Source of the DNA: Mytilinidion resinicola | Lineage: Eukaryota > Ascomycota > Dothideomycetes > Mytilinidiales > Mytilinidiaceae | Assembly: GCF_010093595.1 (NCBI RefSeq) | Contig: NW_022985462.1 | Coordinates: forward strand, 635,711-665,786 | Length of the DNA stretch: 30,076 bases | Direction of reading: 5' to 3' | In this document: positions 1 to 11,590 of the stretch, in pieces | Layout of the letters: each line of letters begins with the position of its first letter | Position numbering within the stretch: the first letter of the stretch is position 1 | Program-made: the position numbers and the translations under genes | Notes under the pieces: model-generated | The model's database searches: none | The model's input: only the letters and a program-made list of their open reading frames with translations | Told to the model about the DNA's origin: nothing

Positions 1-34
1 GGGCCACTAGCTTGTGCGGGCCACTAACTTGTGG
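1..34. repeat. Two tandem 17-bp units at the window edge
   Basis: Two adjacent 17-base units, GGGCCACTAGCTTGTGC and GGGCCACTAACTTGTGG, differ at two positions. They are GC-balanced and sit next to strongly TA-rich DNA. Just inside them the patatin-like relic reading becomes unrecognisable. The array may continue to the left of the window. Confidence 0.7.
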
Positions 35-39
35 ATTAC

Positions 40-2080
40 GTTACTCTATATTCTGTTAGTAAGTATCTAGGTAAAAGTAGGCGGACTTATATTTCCTATA
101 GTAGTACCTATTTACCCCTATTTTTTAGCTTTATTATATAATCTACTTTCCTAATTAAACTCCCTAGATTAAAGCTTATTCTTATAGCTCTACTTTAACT
201 TTTACTACGCTCTTTAATACTATTATAATTTATAAAAATATAATATAATAGATTATTATTAACTATAGCTACTAGTAAACTAACGCAGGTTCTAGTTTAA
301 GTTATATATAAAAGGTTAAGAATGCCTTTTACGGTACTATATACCTGTTTTAAAACTGCTTTAATATTTTCGGGCGGATAAAGGCTATTAGCAAAGTATA
401 ATACTAATAGACTTAGAAAACAGGTAAGAAAAAAGATGTTTAAAACTTTCTATAGTTAAAATGCTAGCTTTACCAGCCTTTTAAAAGCCTTAGTTATATT
501 ATTAATAAACCGGCCGTTAATATATATATCTATAATAGTTAGTACTTCTAGAATAGTTAGTATAGGCTCTTTAAGTAGGTAAAATAGCTTACTAGAACTA
601 ACTCTAAAGGCGACCTTAATAAACTTTATAAATAGGATTAGTAAGCTAATATAGCCCTATATTTACTTTATTAGTTTTAGGGGTATTATACTTTATATAC
701 TGCCGCTGTTAATATAGAGAACCTTTACCCTAGCTATAGAAAAATGCACCTTTATAACTACCTTTTTAGGTATTTTTACTCTATAAAGGAAGTATTTATA
801 AACTTTAAAAATCTAAGGATTATTTATATAGTATTTCCTAAAAACTAATATATAGTTTTTATAGATAGTATATCTATAATATAAGCTATACTAAGCTCTC
901 TAACGCAAATAGAAGAAGTAAGTGCTACTACTTTAGATATAGTACTAACAGCTTTTAAAGCGCTTAAGGTTACTATAGTAAATATTAGATGCAGCGGTGG
1001 ATTAATAGACTAATTAATTAAAATATTACTAGAGGTGTTTTTTAATTATACTAATAAAACCGCTTTATAGGATTATATCTTTAGACCCTTTAAAAGCTAT
1101 TACTTTACTTTTAGCTATTTTAAAGAAATTATCCTTATAGAAGACTTTAAACACCTTTATAGGCTTAAAAACTAGACCCTAATTAGCCTTCTAGGTTATA
1201 GAAAAAAAGCAGACTTATAATATATATTAGGAGAATAGCTGTTTAGGAAAAAGCTAGATATAATAACAGGAGCTGTAAACTCTATTAGCTCGCCCGGATA
1301 CTAGATATATTTAAGGAAATTTAAGATATACTTATCTAGGTCTAAGGCTATAGGGTTATAGGCTCTAGAAGCTTTAATAAAGTTAAAAGGCTCTCTAGTA
1401 GTGCCTATAAAGTGCTCGCCTGCGCACTTAGGAAATATAGTAAAATAAGCCGCTAAGAATAATAATTAAGCACCTTTTTAACTTTTCTATACTTAATTTA
1501 AGCTATCTATAAAACACTCCTTAAGAAGCTTATAGCAGGTATTAACTAATATAGAGCTATTTAGGAAAAAAGCAATTATATTAATTGCTAAGATCCGGTC
1601 TAATAGATTCCTTATTATTTCCTCCCTTAGTAGCTATAGAAAGGCCTTTTTAGCCTTCTTTTTAGTTTCCGCTCTTACGGGGATTTTCTTAGTTATAATA
1701 ACTACCTTTAGATATATACTTATTAGAAGTATTAATAATTAGTTTTACTTTAGCTATATAGCTAAATAGCGTATAACCTGCCTAAAGCCGCCTAGATTAT
1801 TAGAAAAAAAGTAAAATATATCGGCGAATAGAAAGAAAAAGCGGGTATAGACGCTGCTCGCAATTTTATATAGGCTAAACTTATTACTTAGTTTTTAGAT
1901 AATTTGCTGTATTATACTATAGCACTTTTTAATTAGAACCGGCCTACTTAAAGTTTTTAAAGAAAGATTACTATTTATAATAAAAACTAGTCTTTTATAG
2001 AAAATGCTAGAAGGGTCTATATATAGATATATTCCGCCTTAAGTTTGCTTTATAGTAAACTATTAAGATCTTTTTATACT
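40..2080 (-). pseudogene. RIP-destroyed patatin-like phospholipase with RING-like zinc cluster
   Basis: Read on the minus strand with TAA/TAG taken as former Gln/Trp codons, this gives a long coherent protein relic. The N-terminal part contains FFSNNLGGFRQVIRYLA (about 1,750-1,810), recalling the N-terminal region of a fungal multidomain patatin-like family. Around 760-920 is a decayed Cys-rich block, YKNYILVF...VYKYFLYR, where Tyr stands at presumed Cys positions (TGC/TGT to TAC/TAT); it matches the RING-like segment just before the patatin domain. The glycine-rich oxyanion loop GGGTRG appears as SGSIQS (about 691-718) and the GxSxG nucleophile elbow as VSSSK (about 589-603). The catalytic Asp motif is not seen; the reading becomes unrecognisable near position 40. 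Patatin domains are lipid acyl hydrolases; this copy cannot be functional. Its upstream end abuts LINE A. Confidence 0.68.
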
Positions 2081-2235
2081 AAACAGTTTTTAAAGCGCAA
2101 CTAATTTTACTGTATTACTAATTAGTATAAAAAAACTAGGATTCTAGGTATTAGGGTTAGAGATATAGTTTATAATAGAAAAAAACACGATATAATTAAC
2201 TCTATAGCATCTTAGAAATACAACTTAAGAAGGGC

Positions 2236-3930
2236 CTTTAGGGGCTATCTAAGGCCCTGCGAATAATTATACGCAGCCTTAAAGCCCTATAAGTAGTGCC
2301 GGCGGCGTTACAGTAGGTACACCGCGAATTGCGACCCCTAACGCGCAGCCGCCCCAGTAATAGTATTAATAATAATAATAACAATAATAATAATAATAAT
2401 AATAACGCTAAAACTAATACTAAAACCCGAAGCTTATTAAGAACGTCTACTAGGACGTCTAAGACCTTATTAATAAAGCACACGGTATATAAAACCTCCT
2501 ATAGAATAAGCTAATCTAATTTCTTAAAATAAATGCGATCGTCTAAACCCTCTATAACTTTACAGAATGTATTCTATTCGGCCTCTCGGATACCGTAATC
2601 GACCTACGGCAGATACTATAGAAAAAGCTAATAAAGATAATAGAGGACACGAAAAAGGAGGTACACGCGTTGTTAACGCATAGGAAGACGTATACTGCAG
2701 TAGCAGCAGCAGCAGCAGCAGTAGCAGGCACAATACTATTAGCTATGCTAAGCGGTATAGCTGCGTAATACAGGAAGGCAGCAGGAAATAGGCAGTATAC
2801 AGGGCAACCTATAAATATCTATAAAATTACTATTTATATTAAGGATAATAACGAGCGAACTATAACCGTAGCAGATATAAATATAACTATTACCTAGAAG
2901 CTTTAAGCAGCCGGACCACCGGATATAATAAAGATTAGCAGTATAAGAAAGCTATAGAGTAGAAACGTTAAGGTATATATCGCGGATAAGGCTATAAAGG
3001 AAGCACTGCTTAAGAAAAGGGAATAGGTGCAGGTGCTGGGCAAGACGGTATATATATAACTGCCCGCAGTGCTAATAGAGGTGTATAGAGTACCTAAGAA
3101 CTCGGACCTAGAAAGCTAAATACTTAAAAATAATATTATTAGGGCCAACGCGATAATTAACCTAGGCCTAGTTATTAAGAAAATAATATAGAAGAATAAA
3201 AAGGGTATAAAAGCTGCGCAAGAGAACCCAGGCCGACACGCTAGCTTAATTATTGCTAGTATATACACGGAAGTAATAGCAGATAAAGCTATTATAAAGG
3301 GATTTATAATAAGTAAATAATTGCTAATAGCCTTAAGATATAAAGCAGGCTTTATAGCTATATAGTGCTTTAGATACCAGGGCTATAGGTATATTATAAA
3401 ACACTGTAAAAAGAATATCCGATATATAGTATGCGCAGGGGAATATAATATAAAATAATACACGGTAATAGATACTAAAAAGTGCGCTAACTATAAAAGA
3501 AACCACCCGGTATATAGTACTAAATATAGCGTAAGAAAAGGGGCCTAGCTACGGGCTATATTAAAGAGGTAGGCGACGCTATACTAATATAATACTAATA
3601 AGGGGCCGAGCTTATACACGCCCTAGGCCCTGCTAGAAGTATATATAACCTTAACCTAGTTTAGGAAAAAAAAAGCTGCTAATAATAACGCACGCGAAGG
3701 CAGTATAGAACTAGGGCCAGCGCTAATAGTACTAAAAAAAGTAGGATAACTAAAGATATTTAAGCATCCTAATAAGAACCTAAGCTAGCCGAAAATTAAT
3801 AGAATAATACAGACTGCTCGTTTAACGCAGCAATCTTCCTATCTAACGCTTTTTTAGATACTATATACTTCTTACTTTATATTGCTATCTTTATAGCCTC
3901 TAACCTAGTTAACTTAATTAATAATATACG
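2236..3930 (+). pseudogene. LINE A ORF1 (gag-like, CCHC zinc knuckles), RIP-mutated
   Basis: The frame starting at codon positions divisible by three can be followed from about 2,236. In order it shows a Pro/Thr-rich start, a former polyglutamine tract (2,355-2,405), a conserved stretch ending KEVHALLTHRKTYTAV, and an Ala-rich run coded by GCA repeats (about 2,700-2,725). Two adjacent zinc knuckles follow at about 3,366-3,540: CFRYQGYRYIIKHCKK, where Tyr replaces a Cys and a His, then a second knuckle around YIVCAG and KKCANYKRNHP. Gag proteins of this type bind the element RNA and form the ribonucleoprotein. Many Gln codons are now TAA/TAG. The true start is not identifiable because ATG would become ATA, and the C-terminal limit is approximate. 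Confidence 0.78.
2355..2405 (+). repeat. TAA triplet run, probable RIP-converted CAA (polyglutamine) tract
   Basis: In the gag frame the 17 codons read CAG, TAA, TAG, TAT, five TAA, one CAA, seven TAA. The surviving CAG and CAA inside the run suggest the tract was polyglutamine and that C-to-T change at CpA turned nearly all codons into stops. In another frame the same bases read as polyasparagine, but that frame does not continue into the gag similarity. Confidence 0.7.
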
Positions 3931-4078
3931 GAGATATAAATAGACTTTTATAACTTAAAACTATTACCTAAGTGCTATCCTTATAGGAAAATAATATAAG
4001 CTAGCAACTACGCGCCGAAATAGGTGTAGTAAACGCCGCAGATACTATAAATATAGTTTAATATTAGAATAACCTAGT

Positions 4079-7000
4079 ATACTTACTATTATACAGTATA
4101 ATATTAATAAGAGCCGCAAGACCTAAAGGGAGTTCCTAGAAAAAGCGGAGAGAGCCTAGCCTTAACCGCTAGTGCTAGTAATATAAAAGCTGTAGAAGAA
4201 TATATAGTAATAAAAATATATAATACTCTATATAAAGTTCTATTACCTTTTATATAGAGGAAGCCTATATATAAAAACGTGTATATATATTAATAAAAAC
4301 CTTAATATTAACTAGTAGTTAGTAGAGTACTACTTATTAGACCTTATTACCCTCTCTTTCTATACTAGTAGAAAGGATATCTAAATTTATAATATCTACA
4401 ACCCGAAACTAAACGGAATTATAGCTATACTACCTCTACTACTAAATAATAATAATATAAAGCATGTTTTTATAGGTAATATAAACCTATATTACCTATT
4501 ATAGGGAGGAATATAAGTAATAAACACGGAGAAGTAAGCAGAGGAGCTTATCCGTATTATAATAGAAGCAGGAATAGACCTAGCTATAGAGAAAGGTATA
4601 GAAATATAGGTAAAAGGAATATTATAGTCTATAATTAACCTTATATTTATAATAGAATAGCTAATAGAATAAACTACTTCCTGTATAGTATAAGAGGAAT
4701 AGAACTGCGATTTAGATTACCGCCTTATATATATAGAGTTCGATATCACCCTACTAAGCGCAGTAAAATAGCTATAATATCGGCTGTAGAAGAATACTAA
4801 CTAAAAAAAGGCGCAGGAGCACCTCTAAACCTAGTTAAATAAGCTAGATAACTAGAACAACTTTTAAAACACGGAGGAAGACCTTAATAAATTCGCACGC
4901 CTTCTCTATAAATATATATAGGCTACAATCGCTGCTATAGTACCTATTATAAGGCTATTAAAACAGGCATCGCCGGTATAGTTAGAAGAATGCTTAGAGG
5001 AAGTATATAAAACTAGGAGGGCGTATAGAATATAGCGCTTGTCGCGATTTATAAAGGACTAGATATTATACTATATCTAGTATAACTATAAAAAGAAAAC
5101 TATATAAAAGAAGAGTACTAAAGTATAGCGCTATATAGTAGAAAAAGTAATAAAAAACCTAAAAAGTATATAAAAGCTGGCTAATTAGGGCTATATAGCT
5201 AGTAAGGAATTAAAACCTCCGCCTTAATTTCCTTTTTTTTTAAGACCTAAGAACCCTACTCTATATATAGATAATAAAATAAAAGTATATATACTAGCAG
5301 AGTAGTTCTTTCCGCCTCCGGCTAATATAGACTTATCCGACCTAAAAGGGTTCTAATACCCGGAACTATATAATACTACGCTAGATGTTATAATTAAGGA
5401 TATTCTTTTAGCGCTAATAAAAACTGCCCTAGATAAAGCCCTAGGTATTATAGGGATTACTAATAGGTTTTTTAAGAAGTGCGAAACGCAGCTAGCGCCT
5501 ATACTAGCTTAGTTTTTTATAAGGTGCCTATATAAAAGATACTATTCTTAGCCGTTTAAAAATTCTATTATAGTAGTACTATATAAGCCCTAAAAAGCGT
5601 TCTATATAATAGTAAAAGCCTATAGGCTAATCGCCCTACTAGAAATAATAGGTAAGCTATTTAAATAAATTATAGCTATGCGGCTATCGAAAATTACGGA
5701 AGAAAAAAATATACTTTTACTTAGTTAAATAGGAGTATAACTAAAACGTTTAATATAGACAGCACTTAAGCTTTTTACTAAATAAATCTACGCTATATAG
5801 AAAGGAAATCTATAGCTTATAGTATTACTTTTTAGCCTAGATATATTAGGGGCGTTCGACCGTGTATTATATAAATATATAATATATAACCTATAAATTT
5901 AATAAGTGCCGGAGTAGATAGTTAGGTTTATAAGGTTCTTTCTATAAAACCGCACTATAAGGCTTACTATCGGAAACTTTATAGCGGAACCTATTATAGT
6001 TACTATAGGAATACTATAGGGCTCCTTTCTATTACTAATACTTTTCCTTTTTTTTGCTAGCACGCTTCTACTAATACTATAGCGCAGTAATATAACGGCC
6101 TATAGGTTTATTAATAATATAAATATCCTTATATATAGCAAAAGTATAGAAGAAAACTACAGGGCTATTAAACGGGCGCACAACTAGTATATAGAGTAGG
6201 TAAGAAAGTATAAAGCAGTTTTTGCGCTAGATAAATACTATCTAATATACTTTATAAGAGCCTATAAGTCTATTAATATAAAAGCTATAGTTAATATATA
6301 GGCCTTTACTAAAGGCCCTATAATAAACCTAAAAATACTAGGGGTCTAGGTAGATTCTAAACTTAAATAGGGCCTGTATATTAACACTATAAAGAATAAA
6401 GCTATAGCCTAGATAGGGGCCCTTATAAGGCTTACGGCGTTAACCTAGAGCGCAAGCTTCTAGAAGGCACGCATAATATACTTAGCGGTTATTAGGCTTG
6501 CTATTATATATAGATATACCTCCTAGTATACTATACTAGGTATAAAAGAGCAGATTAGCAAAATAAAAATTAAGCAGCTTAAAATAGTATAGAACTAGTG
6601 CCTTTATACTATTTTAGGGGCATATAAGATAATAAATATTAGGGTAATAGAGTATAAAATATTATGCCCTCTACTCCGGCTAAAGCTAGAGGAACTTACA
6701 GTGGCCTACGCGGACCGCATACGTAAGGGGCCAGCCCGCGAGCATATTAAAACCTAATGCAGCCGTATAAAAGAAACGGTCCGTGCTAAATACAGGCCGA
6801 AAGGAATACTATAGTACGGCCTAAGCAGGCGCAATAAACTTCGTAAGCTTGCGGCGAAGGTATTACAGCTAGCCGCATAATATAAAGGCGAATCGGAAGA
6901 ATCCTATAGGCGCACGAGGCGTGGCATAATCCAGGATAAATACGAAGAGAAGTGGAAGAAGAAATAGGAAGCCTACCGTAAAAAACTACGCTAAGGACCT

Positions 7001-8047
7001 CTAACACCAGCACTTAATACTAAATAGAGTAAACGATAAGAGGCACTATATAAAGAACTTACGAAGGTAGAAAGCATAATTATTATAAACCTACGGACAG
7101 AGTATATAGGGCTTAACGGTTACCTCTACTATATAAGAGTGCCCGGCCACCCGACACCGGTATGCCCTTACGGGCATAGCCTCTAATCCCTAAGATATAT
7201 TATAATAAGTTGCGGAAGATATATTAAGGGCAGGGGCGAGCTGTTCTAGAAGGCTAAAATAAGGACGTATAAACAGCTCTACAGAAGCCAGAAAAAAAGA
7301 AAGGCTGTAGCCTAATAGCTCCTCTAAAGAACGGACCTCCTACTATACCTTTTAGTAGCTAAAGAAATAGCAGAGGCGGAGATATAGGTATTCTACCTTC
7401 TACAACTTTATATAACTATATATACTACGCATACTATATATACTATATATACTGCGTATACTATATATACTACGTATACTATATATACTATATATACTAC
7501 GTATACTATATATACTATATATACTACGTATACTATATATACTATATATACTATATATACTACGTATACTATATATACTGCGTATACTATATATACTATA
7601 TATACTATATATACTACGTATACTACGCATACTACGCCGCCTATATCACGCACCTACCTAATAGCTATATCTACCTGTATACCGCAGCTTTTATATATAT
7701 AGCAGCCTATACAGCACTACCCCTATATATATTATTTAATTTAAGGACTAACGCCTTAATAAAGAGCACGCGTGCGAAACAACAGCACGCGTGCCCTTAC
7801 GCTAATCCTAAACTAGCTTACTACTCCGGAACTAACTTAACCTGCGCCTAGGAGGACAACTGCAAAACCCGGATAGATTTAGGAAAACGCATCACGATAG
7901 CTTATTCCGTGGTAGACTTAATAGATCTACTACGTGTCCCTAATAGCTATATAATAACAAGAAGAGCGCTTAGCGCTATATACCGCAGAGGACGGGGTTT
8001 TTATCCGAACGCTGTATAGCAGCAAACGGTTTCTCCTTATAAACTAG
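4079..8047 (+). pseudogene. LINE A ORF2: endonuclease, reverse transcriptase, zinc region and C-terminal extension
   Basis: One reading frame carries every motif, from 4,079 to the TAG at 8,045. The APE-type endonuclease starts ILTIIQYNINKSRK (about 4,079-4,120), and its metal-binding loop GDxNLHH reads GNINLYYLL (about 4,475). Reverse transcriptase motif A is SLDILGAFDRV (5,834), motif B GILQGSFLLLILFLFF (about 6,007) and motif C FINNINILIYS, formerly F(V/I)DD (6,104). A Cys/His segment VCPYGHS...IISCGRY (about 7,160-7,215) is typical of the Tad1-like C-terminus. It is followed by a Leu-rich segment, a 9-bp coding repeat (7,416-7,638) and a domain with RARV, STRALT, R-stop-LIPW and ALYTAEDGVFIRTL that is shared with family B. 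No RNase H motif was recognised. Dozens of in-frame TAA/TAG codons make it non-functional. Confidence 0.85.
7416..7638 (+). repeat. 9-bp minisatellite inside LINE A ORF2
   Basis: About 24 head-to-tail 9-base units of the form ACTATATAT / ACTACGTAT (with GCG and ACGCAT variants). Because the unit is a multiple of three it keeps the ORF2 frame and encodes a Thr/Tyr-rich run (TIYTTYTIY pattern). It lies between the zinc region and the conserved C-terminal domain. The corresponding place in the family-B copies has no such array. Some TAT/ACG differences between units may be RIP products. Confidence 0.85.
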
Positions 8048-8122
8048 CCTAGATAGAACAGCTATATAAACCCTAATAGGAGCTATACTAGCGTAATAGA
8101 ATTTAATAATAATAAAATAATA

Positions 8123-11000
8123 TAGTTTGCAATAATTTAAGGCCTATCTAATATAAGTAAGCAGGTTTTATTACCTTAAGAGCAAAGGCTAAGCTAATTA
8201 GTATAGTTGCAATACTTTATAATAAAAAGATAACTAACTATTTTATAATAGAATATACTAAGTTATATAGGAAAAAGGTACTATATCTAGGCCTAATCCT
8301 TAAATTAGGTCCTTTAAACGCACTTATATTTATTCTAATTTTAGTATAAAAAGACCAACTTCGGGCCTTTTTAAGAAGGCCTTAAATTAGGATTTTAGAA
8401 CCTTAAGCACGCTATAGCTCTGCTAGATGCTAAAAATATTAAAGTTACTAATATTTTCTTCTTAGGTTTATATATTAAGTTATTTACTGCTAGAATAAAA
8501 AGTGTAAACTATTTTTACGTATCCTATTATAAAGAGTATATCTATACTTCTTGCTAATTTTTATAATAACCCGGTTCTAGATTATTTCTATAAATAAAAT
8601 AAGGTAAGAAGTATAATAAGTATAAGGGTATAAAGCTTCTTAAGGCTTACCTCCCCTATTTTTAAAAGAATTGGAATTATTCCCTTTATAGCAGGCATTA
8701 GTTATTAATAGCTCGACTAGATAGTATATAGGATTAACTAATTTACTTAAGGCCGAAATATGCAGAGTTTAAAAGTCTGCTAGTAGATTTTTCCAGCCCT
8801 AATACCCTTATTATTAAGATTAATTACTACTACTATAGCAATCCTACTAAAGTATCTTTGCTAGCTACTATTACTAAGCTTTCTAAAGAAAGTTCTATAG
8901 GTAATTAAGTAGAACTGCCTAGTAATTTTATATACTATTTAAATATTTAGTAGTATATATCCGGTTAGCTCCCTACTATACTTAAAAAGAAGCCGCTTTT
9001 AGTAAATACTACTACTAAGCTATTATATAGTATTAGGAAAGAAAGTATAGGCAAAAGAAACTAGTAGACTATTATTATAATTTAAGCTTCTTAGGTCTAT
9101 TTAGGGCTATTTATTTATAAGTAAATAAGTATATTACTAAATATAGAAACCGTAATAGTAAAAGCTACTACTATTACTATTGCATATCTTTCTAACAACT
9201 TTAATCTTACTATACTTTTTAGACTTAGCTAGATAAAAATTAACTCTAGAAATAACTATATAGAAGCTTATATAAAAAGCGTAAAAAATTAAAGCGGAAA
9301 GAAATCGGGCTAAAAAAAAATATAGAGAAGAGGATAAAGATTACAGGTCCGGATTATTAGCTCTAGACTAAATAAAGAGAAATAATAAAACTTAAAAATA
9401 TAATATTAATAAAAGATATAGTAAATTAGATTTACCGCTTACTTTTTATTTCTAACTCCCTTGCGTTCCTTTTTAAAGATAGTTAAATCAAACTTTAGCA
9501 GGTCTAGAAATTCTAGGCTAATAATATATTTTAGTAAGGCAAATCTCTTCTCTTTAAAATCTTCGTTTTCTAATAGACTATTATTTCTCGGCTTCTTTAA
9601 CTTCTTTTTTACTTCTTCCAGCCTTTTCTTAATATGCTCGGGATACTTTAATTTAGTTTTAGAATACGTTATCTATTCTAATTAGCAAGGCTTACTATAG
9701 TAGGTACGGTGCTATAATTACTAAACTATCTATATTCTAAAGCTAGGGCAACTAAGCCTTTAATATATATATATAGGCATCTTTCCTTTTTATATAATAG
9801 ATAAATAAAGCTAGCTCTACTTTATCTAGCTCCCCGTACTTATAGGACTTGCCCGAAAGACCTTCCTTTTATTTTTTTAGTTTCTTATTATAAAGTTTAA
9901 CAGTTATTTTCTATCCTGCTATTATTATGCTTAATAATATAAATATAGGGAGAAGCGGGATATTTATACTAATCTTCTAGAAATAACAGCAACTGCGCCC
10001 TACTACCTTTACTATCTTACTTCCCTATTTAGGGTATATTAGCGGCAACTATTCTAAGGCTCTAATCCTAAACTTATAGTTAGATATAAGCAAATATATA
10101 GCTAACTAGTCTAAGTTAGGCAGAAATACGCTTCTATTGCGTGTGTAAATATATCTTTATAAAGTACTACTATAGCTATTACTTAGTATATCTATACTAA
10201 TATCTAGTAGTAATACCTATTATTTTATAATAGCACCTATTAGCTCCCTAGTCTGTTTTCTTATACCTATACAGTACTTATTAGGGATAATATACAGGCT
10301 CGGGCTAAATTCCTAATTTCTAGCCCTACCGAAAAATAAGTACTAAATAGCTTATTACAGCTACCTTACACCTGTATTAGACCCTAGGTTTAAGGCGTAG
10401 GTTTTCCTAGAAGCTCTACTTTCTATATAACCCTAAATCTATAAGGCTTTATATCTAATAATAGGAATAGAGGGCTAGCCTTATTTACAGCCTTTAGATT
10501 AATACACCTCCGGGTAAAATATATAGAAGGATAACCTACTATTTAAAGCATATTAATAAAGGCCTAAATATCTACTTCTACTATTTATCTGCAGGTTATA
10601 ATATAAAGAGATAGATGTTTAGATAAGGGAAAATTTAGAAAAGGCTTAAGCGTTTTACTTTACTTTTCTAGGGGGCTATATTTATATAGCTGTTTTAAGC
10701 AGGGTAAATATTAGGCTGTTAGATTATTTATACTCTTAGATATAATTAGTATTAGATACTAAATATAACTAGGGTTTAGGATAAAGCCTGGCTTTAAAGC
10801 CCTACGCTAAGCACTATATACTTTTCCTAAACCTACTTTACCCCTACTTACCCTACTCCGCCTATACTAAACTATATAGCTAGGACGAACTATAAATAGT
10901 ATTATAGTAACTACCTATAATACTTTACTTACTATAATTCGCCGATTATATATCTAGTCTAGCTCCTAGTCTAGATTATATCCTAGAACGTAGCCTAGAT
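8123..11000. other. RIP-mutated DNA, element not identified
   Basis: TA-rich DNA with remnants of coding frames. On the minus strand 9,440-9,760 reads coherently (HRTYYSKPC, then YPEHIKKRLEEVKKKLKKP, then ERKGVRNKK before a stop) in a charged, helical style, but I cannot name the family. On the plus strand about 8,600-9,300 also reads without long gaps. At 10,330-10,400 the plus strand gives KY-stop-IAYYSYLTPVLDPRFKA, reminiscent of the hAT transposase segment with LDPRxK, but no other hAT motif supports it. I see no terminal repeats and no intact gene. Confidence 0.6.
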
Positions 11001-11590
11001 CACGTAACCTAGTCTAGGTCGTAGTCTAGGTTATATACTAGATCACGTAGCGTCGTCACCTGATCTCGCATGGAGCTCGCGAGCTTATGCCATACGCACG
11101 TTCCGCCGGCATATCTTCTTCGCCGGCGCTCTCGATTTCCTATTCCTTACACAACGTCTTGATTCCCCACGTAGTAACGTGTTTAGCATCTAATTAAAGC
11201 TTCTTTCTAAGCTCTTAAACTCCTGCTTATAGCACTATCGTGACAAATAGATAGCATATTATAGAATTTCCTTAAGAAGTTCTTAACGGATAACTATTAA
11301 CGCTAAAAGCTTACTAATTTTAATATGCAAGTAAGTGGTAATATATAATTATAGCCACGTAATAGTAGCACCTACAGTAAGCAACTAAGTGCTAATTTAG
11401 CCCTGGACTACTAAGCCGGATTTTTTATTAGACTATTTAAGAACCAAGAGATTTAAAAGCAACTTACAGCAGCTAGATATTTAAGAGCATGGCCAGTGCA
11501 CTATAAAATGGCGAGAAAAATGAGAGCTTTAATTAACTGGCTAAATAGCTTATAATCTGCTTATTCTATTAAGACATAAATGAGTGTATA
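11000..11590. other. Boundary zone between RIPed DNA and the gene island; no gene seen
   Basis: Composition shifts here from TA-rich to balanced. At 10,960-11,045 short variants of CTAGTCTAG(G/A) and TAGATCACGTA recur several times, and 11,072-11,085 contains the palindrome AGCTCGCGAGCT. No coding frame of interest was found. Confidence 0.5.

Larger units (their letters stand above)
2236..8122 (+). mobile_element. Tad1-like LINE retrotransposon, family A, RIP-mutated
   Basis: A nearly full-length non-LTR retrotransposon. ORF1 (gag with CCHC knuckles) occupies one frame and ORF2 (endonuclease, reverse transcriptase, zinc region, C-terminal extension) another. The 3' end is an AAT/TAA-rich tail at about 8,104-8,122. 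The last 190 bases match, in reverse orientation, the lightly mutated element at 29,879-30,076; the differences I compared are transitions. The 5' boundary is uncertain: the gag frame can be followed back to about 2,236, next to the patatin relic, and I found no promoter or clear target-site duplication. No frameshift was seen across about 4 kb of ORF2, while nonsense codons are numerous, which fits RIP rather than neutral decay. Confidence 0.85.

Noticed and set aside
2238..2514. Open frames encoding poly-Leu (minus) or poly-Asn (plus) proteins
   Set aside because: They are other-frame readings of the TAA triplet run; the gag frame with conserved zinc knuckles reads through the region in a different phase.
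7416..7638. CRISPR-like array
   Set aside because: Units are 9 bases, contiguous and without unique spacers; a coding minisatellite in a eukaryotic retrotransposon.
7400..7653. Two minus-strand open frames of Ile/Tyr/Ser or Val/Tyr repeats
   Set aside because: They are antisense readings of the 9-bp minisatellite, which is itself part of LINE A ORF2 on the plus strand.
9461..9685. 74-codon plus-strand open frame rich in Phe/Ser
   Set aside because: It is the antisense of the more protein-like minus-strand reading (PEHIKKRLEEV).
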